DNA of 64,000 nt from positions 62,001 to 126,000 of the forward strand of contig CAIMUF010000032.1 of NCBI GenBank assembly GCA_903844635.1, given 5' to 3'. The notes beneath the pieces were generated by a model. It saw only the letters and a program-made list of their open reading frames with translations, was not told where the DNA came from and did no database searches. Origin of the DNA: an uncultured Sulfuricurvum sp. Its GTDB lineage: Bacteria; Campylobacterota; Campylobacteria; Campylobacterales; Sulfurimonadaceae. The translations under genes and the position numbers were made by a program. Positions 1 to 9,015 of the stretch are shown here, one piece after another. The first letter of the stretch is position 1; the number at the start of each line of letters is the position of its first letter.

Positions 1-1
1 C

Positions 2-334
2 ATAGCCCTCTCGGCAAAAAATGCGATTTTAGTTGTCGAGTTTGCCGAAGAACAGCGACAAATGGGAAAAAGTATTTACGACTCAGCGATGGAAGCGGCA
101 AGATTGCGTTACCGTCCGATGATGATGACCTCGTTCGCCTTTTTGGCGGGAATGTTACCTCTCATATTCAGTTCCGGTGCCGGCGCTATGGGACGATTCT
201 CGATCGGTGTTGCAATGTTCGGCGGTATGTTGGCTGCAACGTTTATCGAACGGTATTTCATCCCTTTCTTGTATTATTGGGTTTCAACCATTAAAGAGAA
301 AATTGCTCCAGAAAAAGGAATTACTCATGAATAG
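2..334 (+). CDS. RND efflux transporter, inner-membrane pump, C-terminal end (partial)
   Basis: The reading frame is open from the left edge of the window, so only the last 110 codons are present. The first residues, [19 protein letters not shown], are the conserved HAE1/AcrB-type transmembrane motif, followed by the [19 protein letters not shown] segment and the last helix. The family exports hydrophobic drugs or bile-type compounds across the envelope using proton motive force, together with a periplasmic adaptor and an outer-membrane channel. The stop overlaps the start of the downstream outer-membrane factor by 8 bases, which supports translational coupling. The adaptor gene should lie upstream, outside the window. 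Family assignment is secure; the substrate is unknown. Confidence 0.93.
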   Translation: MALSAKNAILVVEFAEEQRQMGKSIYDSAMEAARLRYRPMMMTSFAFLAGMLPLIFSSGAGAMGRFSIGVAMFGGMLAATFIERYFIPFLYYWVSTIKEKIAPEKGITHE

Positions 335-1769
335 ATATTCTACCTATGGATCTCTGATCCTTACTGCTTTATTGGTGAGCGGATGCGCTATAGGTCCAGA
401 CTACGTACGTCCTGATGTTCCCGTACCGGAAACCTTTCTTCATACGGATGCCAATAAAATAGCTCAGCAAAATATTAACCTCCAATGGTGGAAAAGCTTC
501 AACGACGCTTCTCTTACCCACTATGTTAACGAAGCACTATCAGCTAACTATGATCTTCAAGCATCCCAAGCTTCAGTTGATGCATTACTGGGTAAATTTG
601 ATCAGGCGAAATCGTATCTCTACCCTCAAATCAACGCCAATGGCTCTTTGGATCGTAAAGGAGTAGAAAATGCTTCTAGCGGTGGAGTTAACTTACATGA
701 GGGGATCACATCTACCTATGCAGGATCACTATCTTTAGCCAGTTATGAGGTTGATCTATTTGGAAAAGTACGTCGTGCAAATGAAGCTGCTCGTGCAACA
801 CTCTTATCGAGTGAATATGCATCACAAACTCTCAAGCTTTCCATAGCATCCAATGTGGCCGCATCCTATATGAAACTTTCATCTCTGCAAGGACAAATCG
901 ATTTAGCAAATGAAAATGTTACTTTAACAAAGGATATTTTAAAATTTAATGAGCTCAAATACAAACATGGCGTTATAGCCGAAACTGTTTTATTGCAGTC
1001 CTTATCTGAAGTCGAAAGTGCAAAAGCAACCTTATCTGGGCTCGAATCTTCAAAAATTTCTGAAGAATCGACATTCAATATTCTCTTAGGCCGTAACCCG
1101 TCTGCGGTTAATACGTCTCCATTAAGCTCAATCGTTGTCCCAGAAATTCCGAATGCTTTACCGGCGAGTATCTTAACCAATCGTCCCGACATCGCATCAG
1201 CCGAACAAAATCTCATTGCAGCAAATGCTCAAATCGGAGTAGCCCGTGCCGCGTATTTTCCAAGCATTAAATTAACAGGAATGCTAGGGGTACAAAGTCT
1301 TGACCTTAATAACTTTGTCTCGAATCCAGCACGTATATGGGATATTGCTCCATCAATCAGCATCCCGATCTTTTCAGCTGGCCGTATTGCAGGTGAAATT
1401 AAAACTGCCGAAGCCGATCACAACCAAACCCTTGCAGTCTATAAAAAGAGTATTGTAAATGCTTTTAATGATACCGACAACGCTATAGGGCAAACGACTA
1501 AAGCAAAAGAGCAAGTCACCTACCAAGGTGCACGCACCAATGCAATCCAAAAAGCACTCTTACAAAGTAAACTACGTTATAACGTTGGAACTATTAGCTA
1601 CAGTGATATGCTGCTTGTTCAGCAACAATGGCTCCAAGCTTCTCAACAATTTCTAATTGCCAAACAAAATGCTCTTATAACCACGATCTCTCTTTACAAG
1701 GCATTAGGAGGTGGCTGGAATGAAGAACAAACTCCTCCGCTGCCCAATTTACTTCCGGCAGGACGTTAA
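327..1769 (+). CDS. RND efflux outer-membrane factor lipoprotein (NodT/OprM family)
   Basis: 480-residue outer-membrane channel protein of tripartite efflux pumps. The start at 327 ([10 protein letters not shown]) overlaps the pump gene and gives a lipoprotein signal ending in the lipobox LVSGC, so the Cys near residue 20 is the likely lipidation site. An upstream in-frame extension from 177 reads through the pump gene and lacks a signal sequence, so I reject it. The body contains two OEP repeats. Typical family sequences are PDYVRP after the lipobox, QWWKSF, and [32 protein letters not shown] in the second half. It should form a trimeric beta-barrel with a periplasmic alpha-tunnel. It ends convergently against ridA. 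Confidence 0.93.
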   Translation: MNRYSTYGSLILTALLVSGCAIGPDYVRPDVPVPETFLHTDANKIAQQNINLQWWKSFNDASLTHYVNEALSANYDLQASQASVDALLGKFDQAKSYLYPQINANGSLDRKGVENASSGGVNLHEGITSTYAGSLSLASYEVDLFGKVRRANEAARATLLSSEYASQTLKLSIASNVAASYMKLSSLQGQIDLANENVTLTKDILKFNELKYKHGVIAETVLLQSLSEVESAKATLSGLESSKISEESTFNILLGRNPSAVNTSPLSSIVVPEIPNALPASILTNRPDIASAEQNLIAANAQIGVARAAYFPSIKLTGMLGVQSLDLNNFVSNPARIWDIAPSISIPIFSAGRIAGEIKTAEADHNQTLAVYKKSIVNAFNDTDNAIGQTTKAKEQVTYQGARTNAIQKALLQSKLRYNVGTISYSDMLLVQQQWLQASQQFLIAKQNALITTISLYKALGGGWNEEQTPPLPNLLPAGR

Positions 1770-2146
1770 CTATCGCTCAAAAGAGCGATAGCATCGATTT
1801 CAACCAATGCATTTTTAGGAAGTGTTTTAACAGCAACCGTGGAACGAGCAGGTTTATGATCCCCAAATGCAGCTGCGTACAATTCATTAACCGCACTAAA
1901 ATCATTCATGTCGTCTAAAAATATCGTTGTCTTAATAACTTTATCCAAAGAGCTTCCTGCTGCTTCCAAAACTGCCTTTAAATTAGCCAATACTTGCGCA
2001 CACTGCTCTTTGACATCACCAGTAAGCATTTCACCGCTGGGAGTGAGAGCAATTTGACCGGAAGTAAATACCATACCATTTGCAATCATCGCTTGAGAAT
2101 AGGGTCCGATTGCTGCAGGAGCATTGGGTGTTTGAACATTTTTCAT
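1766..2146 (-). CDS. ridA: RidA family reactive intermediate (enamine/imine) deaminase
   Basis: 126-residue protein of the YjgF/YER057c/UK114 family, which hydrolyses reactive enamines and imines released by PLP enzymes such as threonine dehydratase. Diagnostic sequence includes the N-terminal [57 protein letters not shown], and the C-terminal [22 protein letters not shown], containing the conserved substrate-binding Arg (PARSTV). Length is normal for the family, which forms trimers in the cytosol. It follows the thioredoxin-like gene on the same strand by 9 bases and probably shares its transcript. Confidence is high. Confidence 0.93.
   Translation of the reverse strand: MKNVQTPNAPAAIGPYSQAMIANGMVFTSGQIALTPSGEMLTGDVKEQCAQVLANLKAVLEAAGSSLDKVIKTTIFLDDMNDFSAVNELYAAAFGDHKPARSTVAVKTLPKNALVEIDAIALLSDS
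1770..1791. terminator. perfect 9-bp hairpin between convergent efflux and ridA genes
   Basis: CTATCGCTC, loop AAAA, GAGCGATAG, directly after the stop of the outer-membrane factor and inside the last codons of ridA. It has no long T run, so it may act as a transcript-end stabiliser or weak bidirectional terminator. The sequence is clear; the function is inferred. Confidence 0.55.
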
Positions 2147-2155
2147 ACTAAACCT

Positions 2156-2554
2156 TTATTTTTTGTATTTTTGTATCGCATCATCTAGAATAGAGTTGTA
2201 ATCTTCTGTGCCCCAAAAACCGGGCATTGAATAAAGTACTTTACCATTACGAGGATCGACAAAATAACTCATCGGAACCATTTTAGCAGTTAGATTTTTA
2301 GGATAGATACTTTTGTCTTTCGTTACATTAACAACCTGAAATGAGGTATTAATACGCGATACGATTTCATCATCTTGCAGTGTAGTAGATTCAAGTTTTC
2401 GACACCAACGACACGTTTCACTCGTAATAAGCACCATCAGAGGTTTTCCCTCTTTTTTAGCTTTGACAAGAGCTTGCTCGTAAGAGCTATTCCACATAAT
2501 ATCTGCACCAAACATGCTTATAGCTAACAAACACTGTGCTAATAATTTTTTCAT
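2156..2554 (-). CDS. exported thioredoxin-like protein (DUF255/thioredoxin_7 type)
   Basis: 132 residues with a hydrophobic N-terminal signal (MKKLLAQCLLAISMFGA), so probably periplasmic. The thioredoxin-fold motif is ETCRWCRKLE, a CxxC with an internal Trp-Cys pair in the order C-R-W-C, followed by a VNVTKDKSIYPKNLTAKMVPMSYFVD segment carrying the cis-Pro loop (MVPMSYF). This arrangement is typical of SoxW/DsbD-gamma-like single-domain thioredoxins that reduce or oxidise periplasmic disulfides. The partner is unknown. It lies 9 bases upstream of ridA on the same strand. Confidence 0.8.
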   Translation of the reverse strand: MKKLLAQCLLAISMFGADIMWNSSYEQALVKAKKEGKPLMVLITSETCRWCRKLESTTLQDDEIVSRINTSFQVVNVTKDKSIYPKNLTAKMVPMSYFVDPRNGKVLYSMPGFWGTEDYNSILDDAIQKYKK

Positions 2555-2581
2555 TATTTTCCTTTAACGATTACTATTTTA

Positions 2582-3676
2582 TCAAAATCGTTTTATTAAT
2601 AAACTAAAGACTTTATACAAGTCTTTAACTTCAACAACAGATGTCCGTTCATTAGGAGCATGAATCGTGTCATTTATCACACCAAATTCAATCACATCTA
2701 TCCCATAAGATGCCACAAAACGCGCATCTGATGTTCCCCCAGCAGTTGAATGTTTTGGAATGATCGCACGCACTTCTTGTATACAGTCGCTCAATGTTCG
2801 AACAATATGCGTATTGGCATCCGTTACAAATGGAATAGCAGATTGATCGAGAGTCAGTGTGTAATCTAGCCCTTGGCACTGTTGTGCGATGAATATTTCT
2901 ATCTTTTTCTGGTCCGTTTTAGTCGAATTACGAACATTAAACATCATTTTAAGCTTTCCAGGAGAAACATTAGTGGTCTCGATGCCGGAGCGGATGTCGG
3001 TAACAACCAACTGGGATGGAGCGAAATACGTATCTCCTTCGTCCAAAAAAGCTCCTGCGATGTTGGCTAAAATAGGTGCAATTTGGTGAATAGGATTGAT
3101 CGCTTTTTTTGGATAAGCAGCATGCCCTTGTTTTCCATGTAATTCTAAAATTCCATTAATAGATCCACGACGCCCTACTTTTATTGCATCTCCAAACACC
3201 GCTTCACATGTCGGTTCAGCCACGATCACAGCATCAGGAAGAAGACGATGTTCTTTTAAATATTTGAGCACTTCTGCCGTTCCAAACTTCGCTGGTCCTT
3301 CTTCGTCAGAGGTTAGTAAAAGCGATAATGTTCCATTAAATTCTTTTACCTCTTTAACGGCTTGAACAAATGCACTAACCCCGCTTTTCATATCCTGCGC
3401 ACCGCGTCCATAAATATATCCATCTATTTCAGTCGCCGCATAAGGATCGCTATTCCACCCATCTCCAGCTGGAACCACATCGACGTGCCCTGCGAAACAA
3501 AGATGTTTTCCTTCTCCAAAATGACGATATGCAAAAAGATTTTTAACCCCTTCTACATCAACGCGAATACAAGTAAACCCCTCCAAATAATTTTCAATAA
3601 ATTCAAGTATTCCCCCGTCATCAGGAGTTTGACTTTTTGAGCTGATTAATTTTTTAAAAAGTTCGATAACGTCCAA
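2582..3676 (-). CDS. dapE: succinyl-diaminopimelate desuccinylase
   Basis: 364-residue M20-family di-zinc hydrolase that removes succinate from N-succinyl-LL-diaminopimelate in lysine and meso-DAP (peptidoglycan) synthesis. Visible metal-site motifs are CFAGHVDVVPAGDGW, YGRGAQDMKSG, LLLTSDEEGPA (catalytic EE) and the late AGGTSDARF and NDTIHAPNE (His ligand). The dimerisation lid domain sits between. The start codon is TTG at 3676, preceded by AAGGATA at a good spacing; no ATG fits better. Length matches proteobacterial DapE. Confidence 0.95.
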   Translation of the reverse strand: MDVIELFKKLISSKSQTPDDGGILEFIENYLEGFTCIRVDVEGVKNLFAYRHFGEGKHLCFAGHVDVVPAGDGWNSDPYAATEIDGYIYGRGAQDMKSGVSAFVQAVKEVKEFNGTLSLLLTSDEEGPAKFGTAEVLKYLKEHRLLPDAVIVAEPTCEAVFGDAIKVGRRGSINGILELHGKQGHAAYPKKAINPIHQIAPILANIAGAFLDEGDTYFAPSQLVVTDIRSGIETTNVSPGKLKMMFNVRNSTKTDQKKIEIFIAQQCQGLDYTLTLDQSAIPFVTDANTHIVRTLSDCIQEVRAIIPKHSTAGGTSDARFVASYGIDVIEFGVINDTIHAPNERTSVVEVKDLYKVFSLLIKRF

Positions 3677-3849
3677 AATTTATCCTTACATTGTCTGTTT
3701 CATAATAGTGTTATTATAAACCCTTCCCTATTGATTTTGCCTTTGATACACAAAAATGAGATAAATATGATTGTTTAAAGAAATTTATTTTTTGATTTGG
3801 TTATACTTATATTTTAAAATTAGATTTTTACGCCCTAAGGATTTTAATA

Positions 3850-4263
3850 ATGAAACGCCCCGCCCCAGTGAATGAAGAAGTGCTTTTTGATGGACGAAGC
3901 CTCATATCCGAAACGGATACCAAAGGAATCATCACTTTTGTAAACCGCAAATTTACTGAAATGACCCTCTACAGCAAAGAAGAAGCAATAGGTCAGCCTC
4001 ACAGTTTACTACGTCATCCGGATATGCCCAAAGCCGCTTTTGCTGGAATGTGGAAGATCATTGAAAGTGGAAAGACATGGGAAGGATATGTCAAAAACCT
4101 TCGAAAAGATGGAAAATACTACTGGGTTGTGGTAAATATTGTCCCAAAACTTGATATTGAAGGTGGAGTAGTTGGTTACATTGCTTCTCGTAAAATGCCT
4201 GATCGCAGCCGCCTTAAAACCATAATCAACCAATATCAGCAAATGATAGAAGAGGAAAACTAG
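3850..4263 (+). CDS. PAS-domain sensory protein (Aer-like aerotaxis PAS)
   Basis: 137 residues, essentially one PAS domain (about 15-125). The sequence ISETDTKGIITFVNRKFTEMTLYSKEEAIGQPHSLLRHPDMPKAAFAGMWKIIESGKTWEGYVKNLRKDGKYYWV matches the FAD- or heme-binding PAS of Aer-type redox sensors, including the conserved RHPDMP and W residues. No output domain follows, so it probably signals through a partner, for example a chemoreceptor or histidine kinase encoded elsewhere. The upstream 170 bases are very AT-rich and probably carry its promoter. Its last codons form half of a palindromic terminator. Confidence 0.85.
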   Translation: MKRPAPVNEEVLFDGRSLISETDTKGIITFVNRKFTEMTLYSKEEAIGQPHSLLRHPDMPKAAFAGMWKIIESGKTWEGYVKNLRKDGKYYWVVVNIVPKLDIEGGVVGYIASRKMPDRSRLKTIINQYQQMIEEEN

Positions 4264-4273
4264 TTTTCCTCTT
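4250..4273. terminator. bidirectional palindromic terminator shared by two convergent genes
   Basis: Perfect palindrome with arms AAGAGGAAAAC and GTTTTCCTCTT centred on TAG, with T-rich sequence on each exit side. It contains the final codons and stops of both the PAS gene (+) and the 92-residue gene (-). As a result both proteins end in Glu-Glu-Asn. Confidence 0.75.
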
Positions 4274-4538
4274 TTAACAAAATAGAAATATCATTCATGG
4301 CAAGAAAAAGCTGTTCTTTCGTTTCAAACTTTAATTCTATACGATTAACAGGGACTTCTCCCACTGGGTCAAAATCACAAATCAAAACATATGCTTCAAG
4401 AAAAATTTTATCCTCTTTCATCTGTGCCCATTCCAGTGACACCGATGCACTTTCTCCTCCGGCACTGATAAGAGCTGCCGGATAGAGGCGTGTTACTTTT
4501 GCAAGATCGATTTCATATTCTTCATGTTTGTATATCAT
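4260..4538 (-). CDS. conserved hypothetical protein coupled to MFS transporter
   Basis: 92-residue cytosolic-looking protein starting MIYKHEEYEIDLAKVTRLYPAALI. I chose the ATG at 4538 because it overlaps the MFS stop as ATGA (4535-4538), a common translational coupling arrangement. The longer reading frame to 4580 would lie inside the MFS gene. The sequence is mixed alpha/beta, has no signal peptide, and ends in an acidic ELKFETKEQLFLAMNDISILLKEEN helix. I do not recognise a family. It is probably cotranscribed with the transporter. Confidence 0.7.
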   Translation of the reverse strand: MIYKHEEYEIDLAKVTRLYPAALISAGGESASVSLEWAQMKEDKIFLEAYVLICDFDPVGEVPVNRIELKFETKEQLFLAMNDISILLKEEN

Positions 4539-5746
4539 TGGTTTCCAATCTCTTTTAAACTGTAGTGTGAACGAATCCATGTGTAATAAAGAGCCGCAAT
4601 ACCAAAAGCACTTCCTAAAAGTGAAGCAATAACCCCAAGCCCAAACTGTTGATCCACTAAAAATCCGATGAGTAACGATACCAACCCTCCGGTTGCTAAA
4701 AAGATCATATCATTATAGGCAACCACTCGCCCATAATAATCATAATGGGTATGTTCCTGCAAAAGAGTGTACGTATACGACCACAATGTAGTGGTCACCA
4801 ATCCAACCAGCACTGAGGCCATTAAAGATAAATAAAAATGTTCAATGACAATCCCCCAGAAAATGATTGCGAGAGCTTCCGCAATCAGCAAAAATTTGAG
4901 CCGATGAAGATTAACCCATTCCCCTAGTAACAACGGTCCAACTGTCAGGCCAATGGCTCGAAAGGCATTCACTAGCCCAATACCAAGAGATACCGCGACA
5001 ACACTGGAGTAATAATGCTCCACACTCAGAACGACCAAGGCATCAAATGCCGTAAAACCAACCACTGCGTGCAGTAGCATTAGATGCATCACGATTGGCT
5101 CACGTTGAATATAGCGAAAAGCGTCACCCATCATTGTCAAAAAGCGTTCACTATTTTTCTTTATTTCAATCTCAATTTTCAGCATAAGAACGAGACTCAG
5201 AACAACTAAAAAAAGTAGTGCATCCAATAAAAAGGCATACGTAGTCCCAATATAATAAACCACAGCACCCCCAAGTGCCATTCCAAACGTATACGAAAAA
5301 GACCAAATTATTGAGTGAATTTCATTAGCATATTGTAAGGCTTTACCTTCAACAATTTTTGGCAATAAGGACATTTCAACCGTAAATTGGAAACTTGCAG
5401 CCCCCATGCGAATAAATACAAGTAAATATAACCACCCAAGCTTGGAGACATCATCAATACTAATTAACGACACCGTAGCCAAAATTTCCGTAATGGTCAA
5501 AAAAATCATCAGTTTTTTAGGAGAAATTCGATCAATAATCACACCACTCAAAGGCGCTTGCAGTACTCCAGCAAAAAAATGAAGTGCTGCAACAAAAGCA
5601 ATCGTTGATGCATTGACGTGCAATTGAATCAGTAAAGTGTAAATAGCTACATTGCTAAACCATGCACCAAAATAAGCGATAAGTTGAATAAGCGACAGTC
5701 GAGCCAGCAACGGTTCTAGCGCTAAAAGATTCCAATAACGTTTCAT
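4535..5746 (-). CDS. MFS transporter (EntS/drug-exporter-like, 12 TM)
   Basis: 403 residues with about 12 hydrophobic segments. The N-half resembles MFS_3/EntS-type exporters: LARLSLIQLIAYFGAWFSNVAIYTLLIQLHVNASTIAFVAALHFFAGVLQAPLSGVIIDRISPKKLMI contains the loop 2-3 motif GxxxDRxxxKKxM. A charged cytoplasmic loop (about 190-215, EIEIEIKKNSERF) separates the halves. The substrate cannot be read from sequence; enterobactin-like siderophores, drugs or metabolites are possible. Its stop is coupled to the small downstream gene. Confidence 0.85.
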   Translation of the reverse strand: MKRYWNLLALEPLLARLSLIQLIAYFGAWFSNVAIYTLLIQLHVNASTIAFVAALHFFAGVLQAPLSGVIIDRISPKKLMIFLTITEILATVSLISIDDVSKLGWLYLLVFIRMGAASFQFTVEMSLLPKIVEGKALQYANEIHSIIWSFSYTFGMALGGAVVYYIGTTYAFLLDALLFLVVLSLVLMLKIEIEIKKNSERFLTMMGDAFRYIQREPIVMHLMLLHAVVGFTAFDALVVLSVEHYYSSVVAVSLGIGLVNAFRAIGLTVGPLLLGEWVNLHRLKFLLIAEALAIIFWGIVIEHFYLSLMASVLVGLVTTTLWSYTYTLLQEHTHYDYYGRVVAYNDMIFLATGGLVSLLIGFLVDQQFGLGVIASLLGSAFGIAALYYTWIRSHYSLKEIGNQ

Positions 5747-5782
5747 AAACGTAAGAGTATCACAGTAGAATCAATTTGGAAT

Positions 5783-5809
5783 TAAAGTTTTTATTTTTTA
5801 GGGCGATTT
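5783..5809 (+). promoter_or_regulatory. sigma-28 (FliA)-like promoter upstream of flaG
   Basis: TAAAGTTT (5783-5790), 11-bp spacer, GGCGATTT (5802-5809). The upstream box is a perfect match to the FliA -35 consensus. The downstream box contains CGATTT, matching the CGATWT form described for Campylobacter sigma-28 promoters. It lies 49 bp before the flaG start, so late flagellar control of flaG-fliS is likely. Confidence 0.75.
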
Positions 5810-5857
5810 AGTCTGTAACAAAAAATGCTTTACAAAAAAAGCCCAAGGAGTATTACC

Positions 5858-6247
5858 ATGGAAGTGTTACAATCAACCGCAAAAATGCAACATTCGCAAA
5901 TGAGCACACCAAAAGTCGCACAAGCACCACAATCTCAAAGTATTCAAGAGATTCAAAAAGCACAGATTCATCAAGAAAAGCTTGCTCAAAAAGATACAGA
6001 CAGTAAAACTGAAAAAGTAGGTACTCAAGAGCAAATGGACAAGCTTATCAGTCAGCTAAACCATTCACTGGATCCTTTTAATACTTCTTTACGTTTTGGT
6101 TTTGACAATACATCTAAAGATTTTTACGTATCCGTTGTTGATACTCAAAGCAATCGTATGCTAAGACGTTTTCCACTTGAGCAAGCAGAACAACTATTAC
6201 CCAAAATGCAAGAAGTTACAGGATTACTTTTCGACCATAAAGGCTAA
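5858..6247 (+). CDS. flaG: FlaG family flagellar protein
   Basis: 129 residues. I place the start at 5858 (MEVLQSTAKMQ), which has a strong AAGGAG site 8 bases upstream; a longer frame from 5825 has none. The N-terminal half is Gln/Lys-rich and probably disordered. The C-terminal FlaG domain is LISQLNHSLDPFNTSLRFGFDNTSKDFYVSVVDTQSNRMLRRFPLEQAEQLLPKMQEVTGLLFDHKG, matching the family core (RFxFDxxxxxxxVxVxDxxTxExIRxIP). In relatives FlaG influences flagellar filament length. It precedes fliS; the usual intervening fliD cap gene is missing here. Confidence 0.9.
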   Translation: MEVLQSTAKMQHSQMSTPKVAQAPQSQSIQEIQKAQIHQEKLAQKDTDSKTEKVGTQEQMDKLISQLNHSLDPFNTSLRFGFDNTSKDFYVSVVDTQSNRMLRRFPLEQAEQLLPKMQEVTGLLFDHKG

Positions 6248-6294
6248 GCAGCACTTTTTCAGAACCATATTTTCAAATATTCAAGGAAACCAAT

Positions 6295-6672
6295 ATGTAC
6301 AATAACAATTTAGCCTACAATACTTATACCCAAAATAATGTCGGAGTAGAATCACCTGAAAAATTAATTCAAATGATGTACGAGGGGATTTTACGCTTCA
6401 ACATGCAAGCAAAGCGTTCTATTAACGAAGGAGACATTGAGCGACGAACCTATTGGATCAATCGTTCAAATGCTGTATTTGCAGAACTTATTAATGTTCT
6501 TGACTATAATCAAGGCGATGTTTCACATTATCTTGCCGGACTGTATCACTACCAGTTACGACTTTTAATTGAGGCAAATATCCAAAATAATTCTGAAAAG
6601 CTTGACGAAGTTAATCGTGTGATGAAAGGGCTTTTGGAAGCATGGAGAGAAAATGTCACCATGGCTCAATGA
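6295..6672 (+). CDS. fliS: flagellin export chaperone FliS
   Basis: 125 residues. NNLAYNTYTQNNVGVESPEKLIQMMYEGILRF is the FliS signature (YxxN.v.TASPekLilmLYdgal), followed by a helical bundle with the conserved RxxxINRSNAVFAELINVLD. The family binds the flagellin C-terminus in the cytoplasm, preventing polymerisation before export, and also binds FliW. fliW lies elsewhere in this window (24324-24704). A GGAAAC site precedes the start. The 3' end overlaps the next small gene by 20 bases. Confidence 0.93.
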   Translation: MYNNNLAYNTYTQNNVGVESPEKLIQMMYEGILRFNMQAKRSINEGDIERRTYWINRSNAVFAELINVLDYNQGDVSHYLAGLYHYQLRLLIEANIQNNSEKLDEVNRVMKGLLEAWRENVTMAQ

Positions 6673-6913
6673 TCTTAAAAAAGCGATAATTCTCCAAGAT
6701 ATCCAAAAACTTGATTCATTATTAGATCAAACGCCTAAATTTACTTCTATTCTTGATATGGAAGAGGCAGCTTATCTTCTTCTTAATGCTAAAACATTTT
6801 TGGAGAGTGAACGCTCATCAACCCTGCATTCCCTCTCGCAACTCAAAAATACCATTGATTTTCTCAAAGCTACTGAAAATATATCTGCTTCTTCTATCAA
6901 TCTCAAACTTTAA
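6653..6913 (+). CDS. small helical protein, possible FliT-like flagellar chaperone
   Basis: 86 residues, almost entirely predicted helix (LNDLKKAIILQDIQKLDSLLDQ...LDMEEAAYLLLNAKTFLESERSSTLHSLSQLKNTIDFLKA). It overlaps the fliS 3' end in another frame, so it is translationally linked. Position after fliS and an all-helical 80-100 residue protein fit the FliT-type chaperone slot, but I see no diagnostic FliT sequence. Function is inferred from context only. Confidence 0.6.
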   Translation: MSPWLNDLKKAIILQDIQKLDSLLDQTPKFTSILDMEEAAYLLLNAKTFLESERSSTLHSLSQLKNTIDFLKATENISASSINLKL

Positions 6914-6988
6914 CCGTCATCTCATCTATTTTTTGCTAAAATCGCCCCATTTACTTCACGAATGTGGAAAATATACTCATAGGATAGA

Positions 6989-8209
6989 ATGATGAAAAAA
7001 GAGGTTAAAAAAGTCGTACTCGCGTATTCAGGTGGTTTGGATACCAGCGTTATCCTCAAATGGCTTCAAGATGAATACAAATGTGAGGTTGTTACATTTA
7101 CTGCTGATATTGGCCAAGGTGAAGAAGTAGAACCGGCCCGCGCAAAAGCGATTAGTCTCGGTATCAAGCCTGAGAATATCTACATCGAAGATCTCCGTGA
7201 AGAATTTGTCCGCGATTACGTATTTCCAATGTTTCGTGCCAACGCTATCTATGAGGGAGAATACCTTCTTGGAACGTCTATCGCACGTCCACTCATTGCT
7301 AAACGCCAAGCAGAAATTGCTCGTATTACGGGAGCAGACGCTGTTAGTCATGGCGCAACAGGAAAAGGGAATGATCAAGTCCGTTTTGAAATGGGATACT
7401 TAGGACAAAACAGTGCTTTAACCATCATTGCGCCATGGCGGGAATGGGAGCTTAATTCACGAGAAAAACTCCTGGCCTATGCAGCAGAGCATGGCATTAA
7501 AATCGAAATGAGCGGAACAAAGTCTCCCTATTCTATGGATGCCAATCTCTTACATATTTCGTATGAAGGTGGAATACTCGAAGATCCTGCATCTGAACCA
7601 GAAGAGAGCATGTGGCGTTGGACAACTTCTCCGGAAAATGCCCCTGATGAGAGTGAATACATTGAAATTGGCTACGAAAAAGGTGATCCAATTACCCTAA
7701 ATGGCAAATCCCTCTCTCCGGCTGTAATGTTAGAACAGCTCAACATCATTGCAGGTCGTCATGGAATCGGTCGTGCCGATATTGTTGAAAATCGTTTTGT
7801 TGGAATGAAAAGCCGTGGATGTTATGAAACACCAGGCGGAACCGTCATGCTCAAAGCACACCGCGCTATCGAATCACTAACCCTAGATCGTGAAGAAGCA
7901 CACCTAAAAGATGAACTTATGCCACGCTATGCAAAACTTATTTATAATGGTTTTTGGTTTGCACCAGAGCGTGAAATGCTACAAGCTGCTATCGATAAAA
8001 CACAGCAAAACGTTCGAGGTACCGTTCGATTGAAACTCTATAAAGGTAATATTATGGTTGTTGGACGCAGTTCTGACATCTCTCTTTTTAACCCTGAGTA
8101 CTGTACTTTTGAAGAAGATTCTGTTTACGACCAAAAAGATGCTGGAGGATTTATTAAACTCAATGCATTGCGCTTCATTATCGCTGGAAAAGCACGAAAA
8201 AACAAATAA
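6989..8209 (+). CDS. argG: argininosuccinate synthase
   Basis: 406 residues. Condenses citrulline and aspartate with ATP in arginine synthesis. The N-type ATP pyrophosphatase P-loop is AYSGGLDTS (residues 12-20). Other family blocks are [45 protein letters not shown] and [17 protein letters not shown] [14 protein letters not shown]. Two adjacent ATGs (6989 and 6992) are possible starts after TAGGATAG; I give the first. It is followed after 13 bases by the FTR-rhodanese fusion gene and may be cotranscribed with it. Confidence 0.97.
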   Translation: MMKKEVKKVVLAYSGGLDTSVILKWLQDEYKCEVVTFTADIGQGEEVEPARAKAISLGIKPENIYIEDLREEFVRDYVFPMFRANAIYEGEYLLGTSIARPLIAKRQAEIARITGADAVSHGATGKGNDQVRFEMGYLGQNSALTIIAPWREWELNSREKLLAYAAEHGIKIEMSGTKSPYSMDANLLHISYEGGILEDPASEPEESMWRWTTSPENAPDESEYIEIGYEKGDPITLNGKSLSPAVMLEQLNIIAGRHGIGRADIVENRFVGMKSRGCYETPGGTVMLKAHRAIESLTLDREEAHLKDELMPRYAKLIYNGFWFAPEREMLQAAIDKTQQNVRGTVRLKLYKGNIMVVGRSSDISLFNPEYCTFEEDSVYDQKDAGGFIKLNALRFIIAGKARKNK

Positions 8210-8222
8210 TAAAGGATAAAAA

Positions 8223-8963
8223 ATGAGCATTATCAAAATAGATATGAATTCACCTGAATTTCAGGCTGAACTTGAAAAAACGATTAAATTTACAGATAAA
8301 GTAGTCAAACAGTTTAACTGGGTTTATAATCCTCATTCTGAAATCAATGAGGGGGTTCAAATGGGACTCGCTCGTAATAAAATGATGTACAGTAAACGAT
8401 TTTGTCCTTGCTATATGGTTGAAGAAATTGATGGCACTTATAAAAGTAGCGATAACAGACTATGCCCATGTGCACCTGCTATTGAAAAAGAAATCCCTGA
8501 AGATGGTGTCTGTCACTGTCAAATTTTCTGTACGCCCCAATACGCAGCGTCTTTAATGCAATCTGAAGAAATCGAAACCGTTGCCCATCAGCACTCACGA
8601 GGTCTGACAACAGAAGAATGTGAATTTTTACTTCAAAAACGTAATATTGATTCAGATGAACTAATTTCACTCTTTGAAGCACGCGAACTTGGAATGGTAA
8701 CGTTTAAACTCGTCGATGTACGTGAATGGATGGAGTGGAAATCAGGCCGTATTGAAGGAGCTGATGTTCTAATCCCTACTAGCAGTTTTTTTCAAACTCT
8801 TAATGAAGCTGAACTAAAGAACGATGATAACATTATTGTCTACTGCCACGTTGGTAGTCGAAGTGCTCACTGTCAACGTATCTTAACGGATATGGGCTTC
8901 ACAAAAGTGTCCAACCTCGCTCACGGAATTGTCAGCTTTAACGGTAAAATTGTCCGCGGCTAA
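8223..8963 (+). CDS. ferredoxin:thioredoxin reductase catalytic domain fused to rhodanese
   Basis: 246 residues in two domains. Residues about 15-110 match the FTR catalytic (beta) chain. They contain the ordered cysteine pairs CPC (61-63), CPC (81-83) and CHC (97-99), which in FTR supply the [4Fe-4S] ligands and the redox disulfide. Residues about 150-245 form a rhodanese domain with DVREWMEWKSGRIEGA and the active loop YCHVGSRSA (catalytic Cys). FTR takes electrons from reduced ferredoxin to reduce thioredoxin-like disulfides; rhodanese carries persulfide sulfur. The fusion suggests ferredoxin-driven reduction or transfer of a sulfur or persulfide intermediate. The domain calls are secure; the joint reaction is inference. 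Confidence 0.88.
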   Translation: MSIIKIDMNSPEFQAELEKTIKFTDKVVKQFNWVYNPHSEINEGVQMGLARNKMMYSKRFCPCYMVEEIDGTYKSSDNRLCPCAPAIEKEIPEDGVCHCQIFCTPQYAASLMQSEEIETVAHQHSRGLTTEECEFLLQKRNIDSDELISLFEARELGMVTFKLVDVREWMEWKSGRIEGADVLIPTSSFFQTLNEAELKNDDNIIVYCHVGSRSAHCQRILTDMGFTKVSNLAHGIVSFNGKIVRG

Positions 8964-9015
8964 TAGTTTTCGTTTCATTCGAAACAATGTTTAGTGAAAT
9001 AGTGGGTCTAGCGAA

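Noticed and set aside
177..326. N-terminal extension of the outer-membrane factor
   Set aside because: It overlaps the RND pump coding sequence in another frame and would bury the lipoprotein signal peptide.
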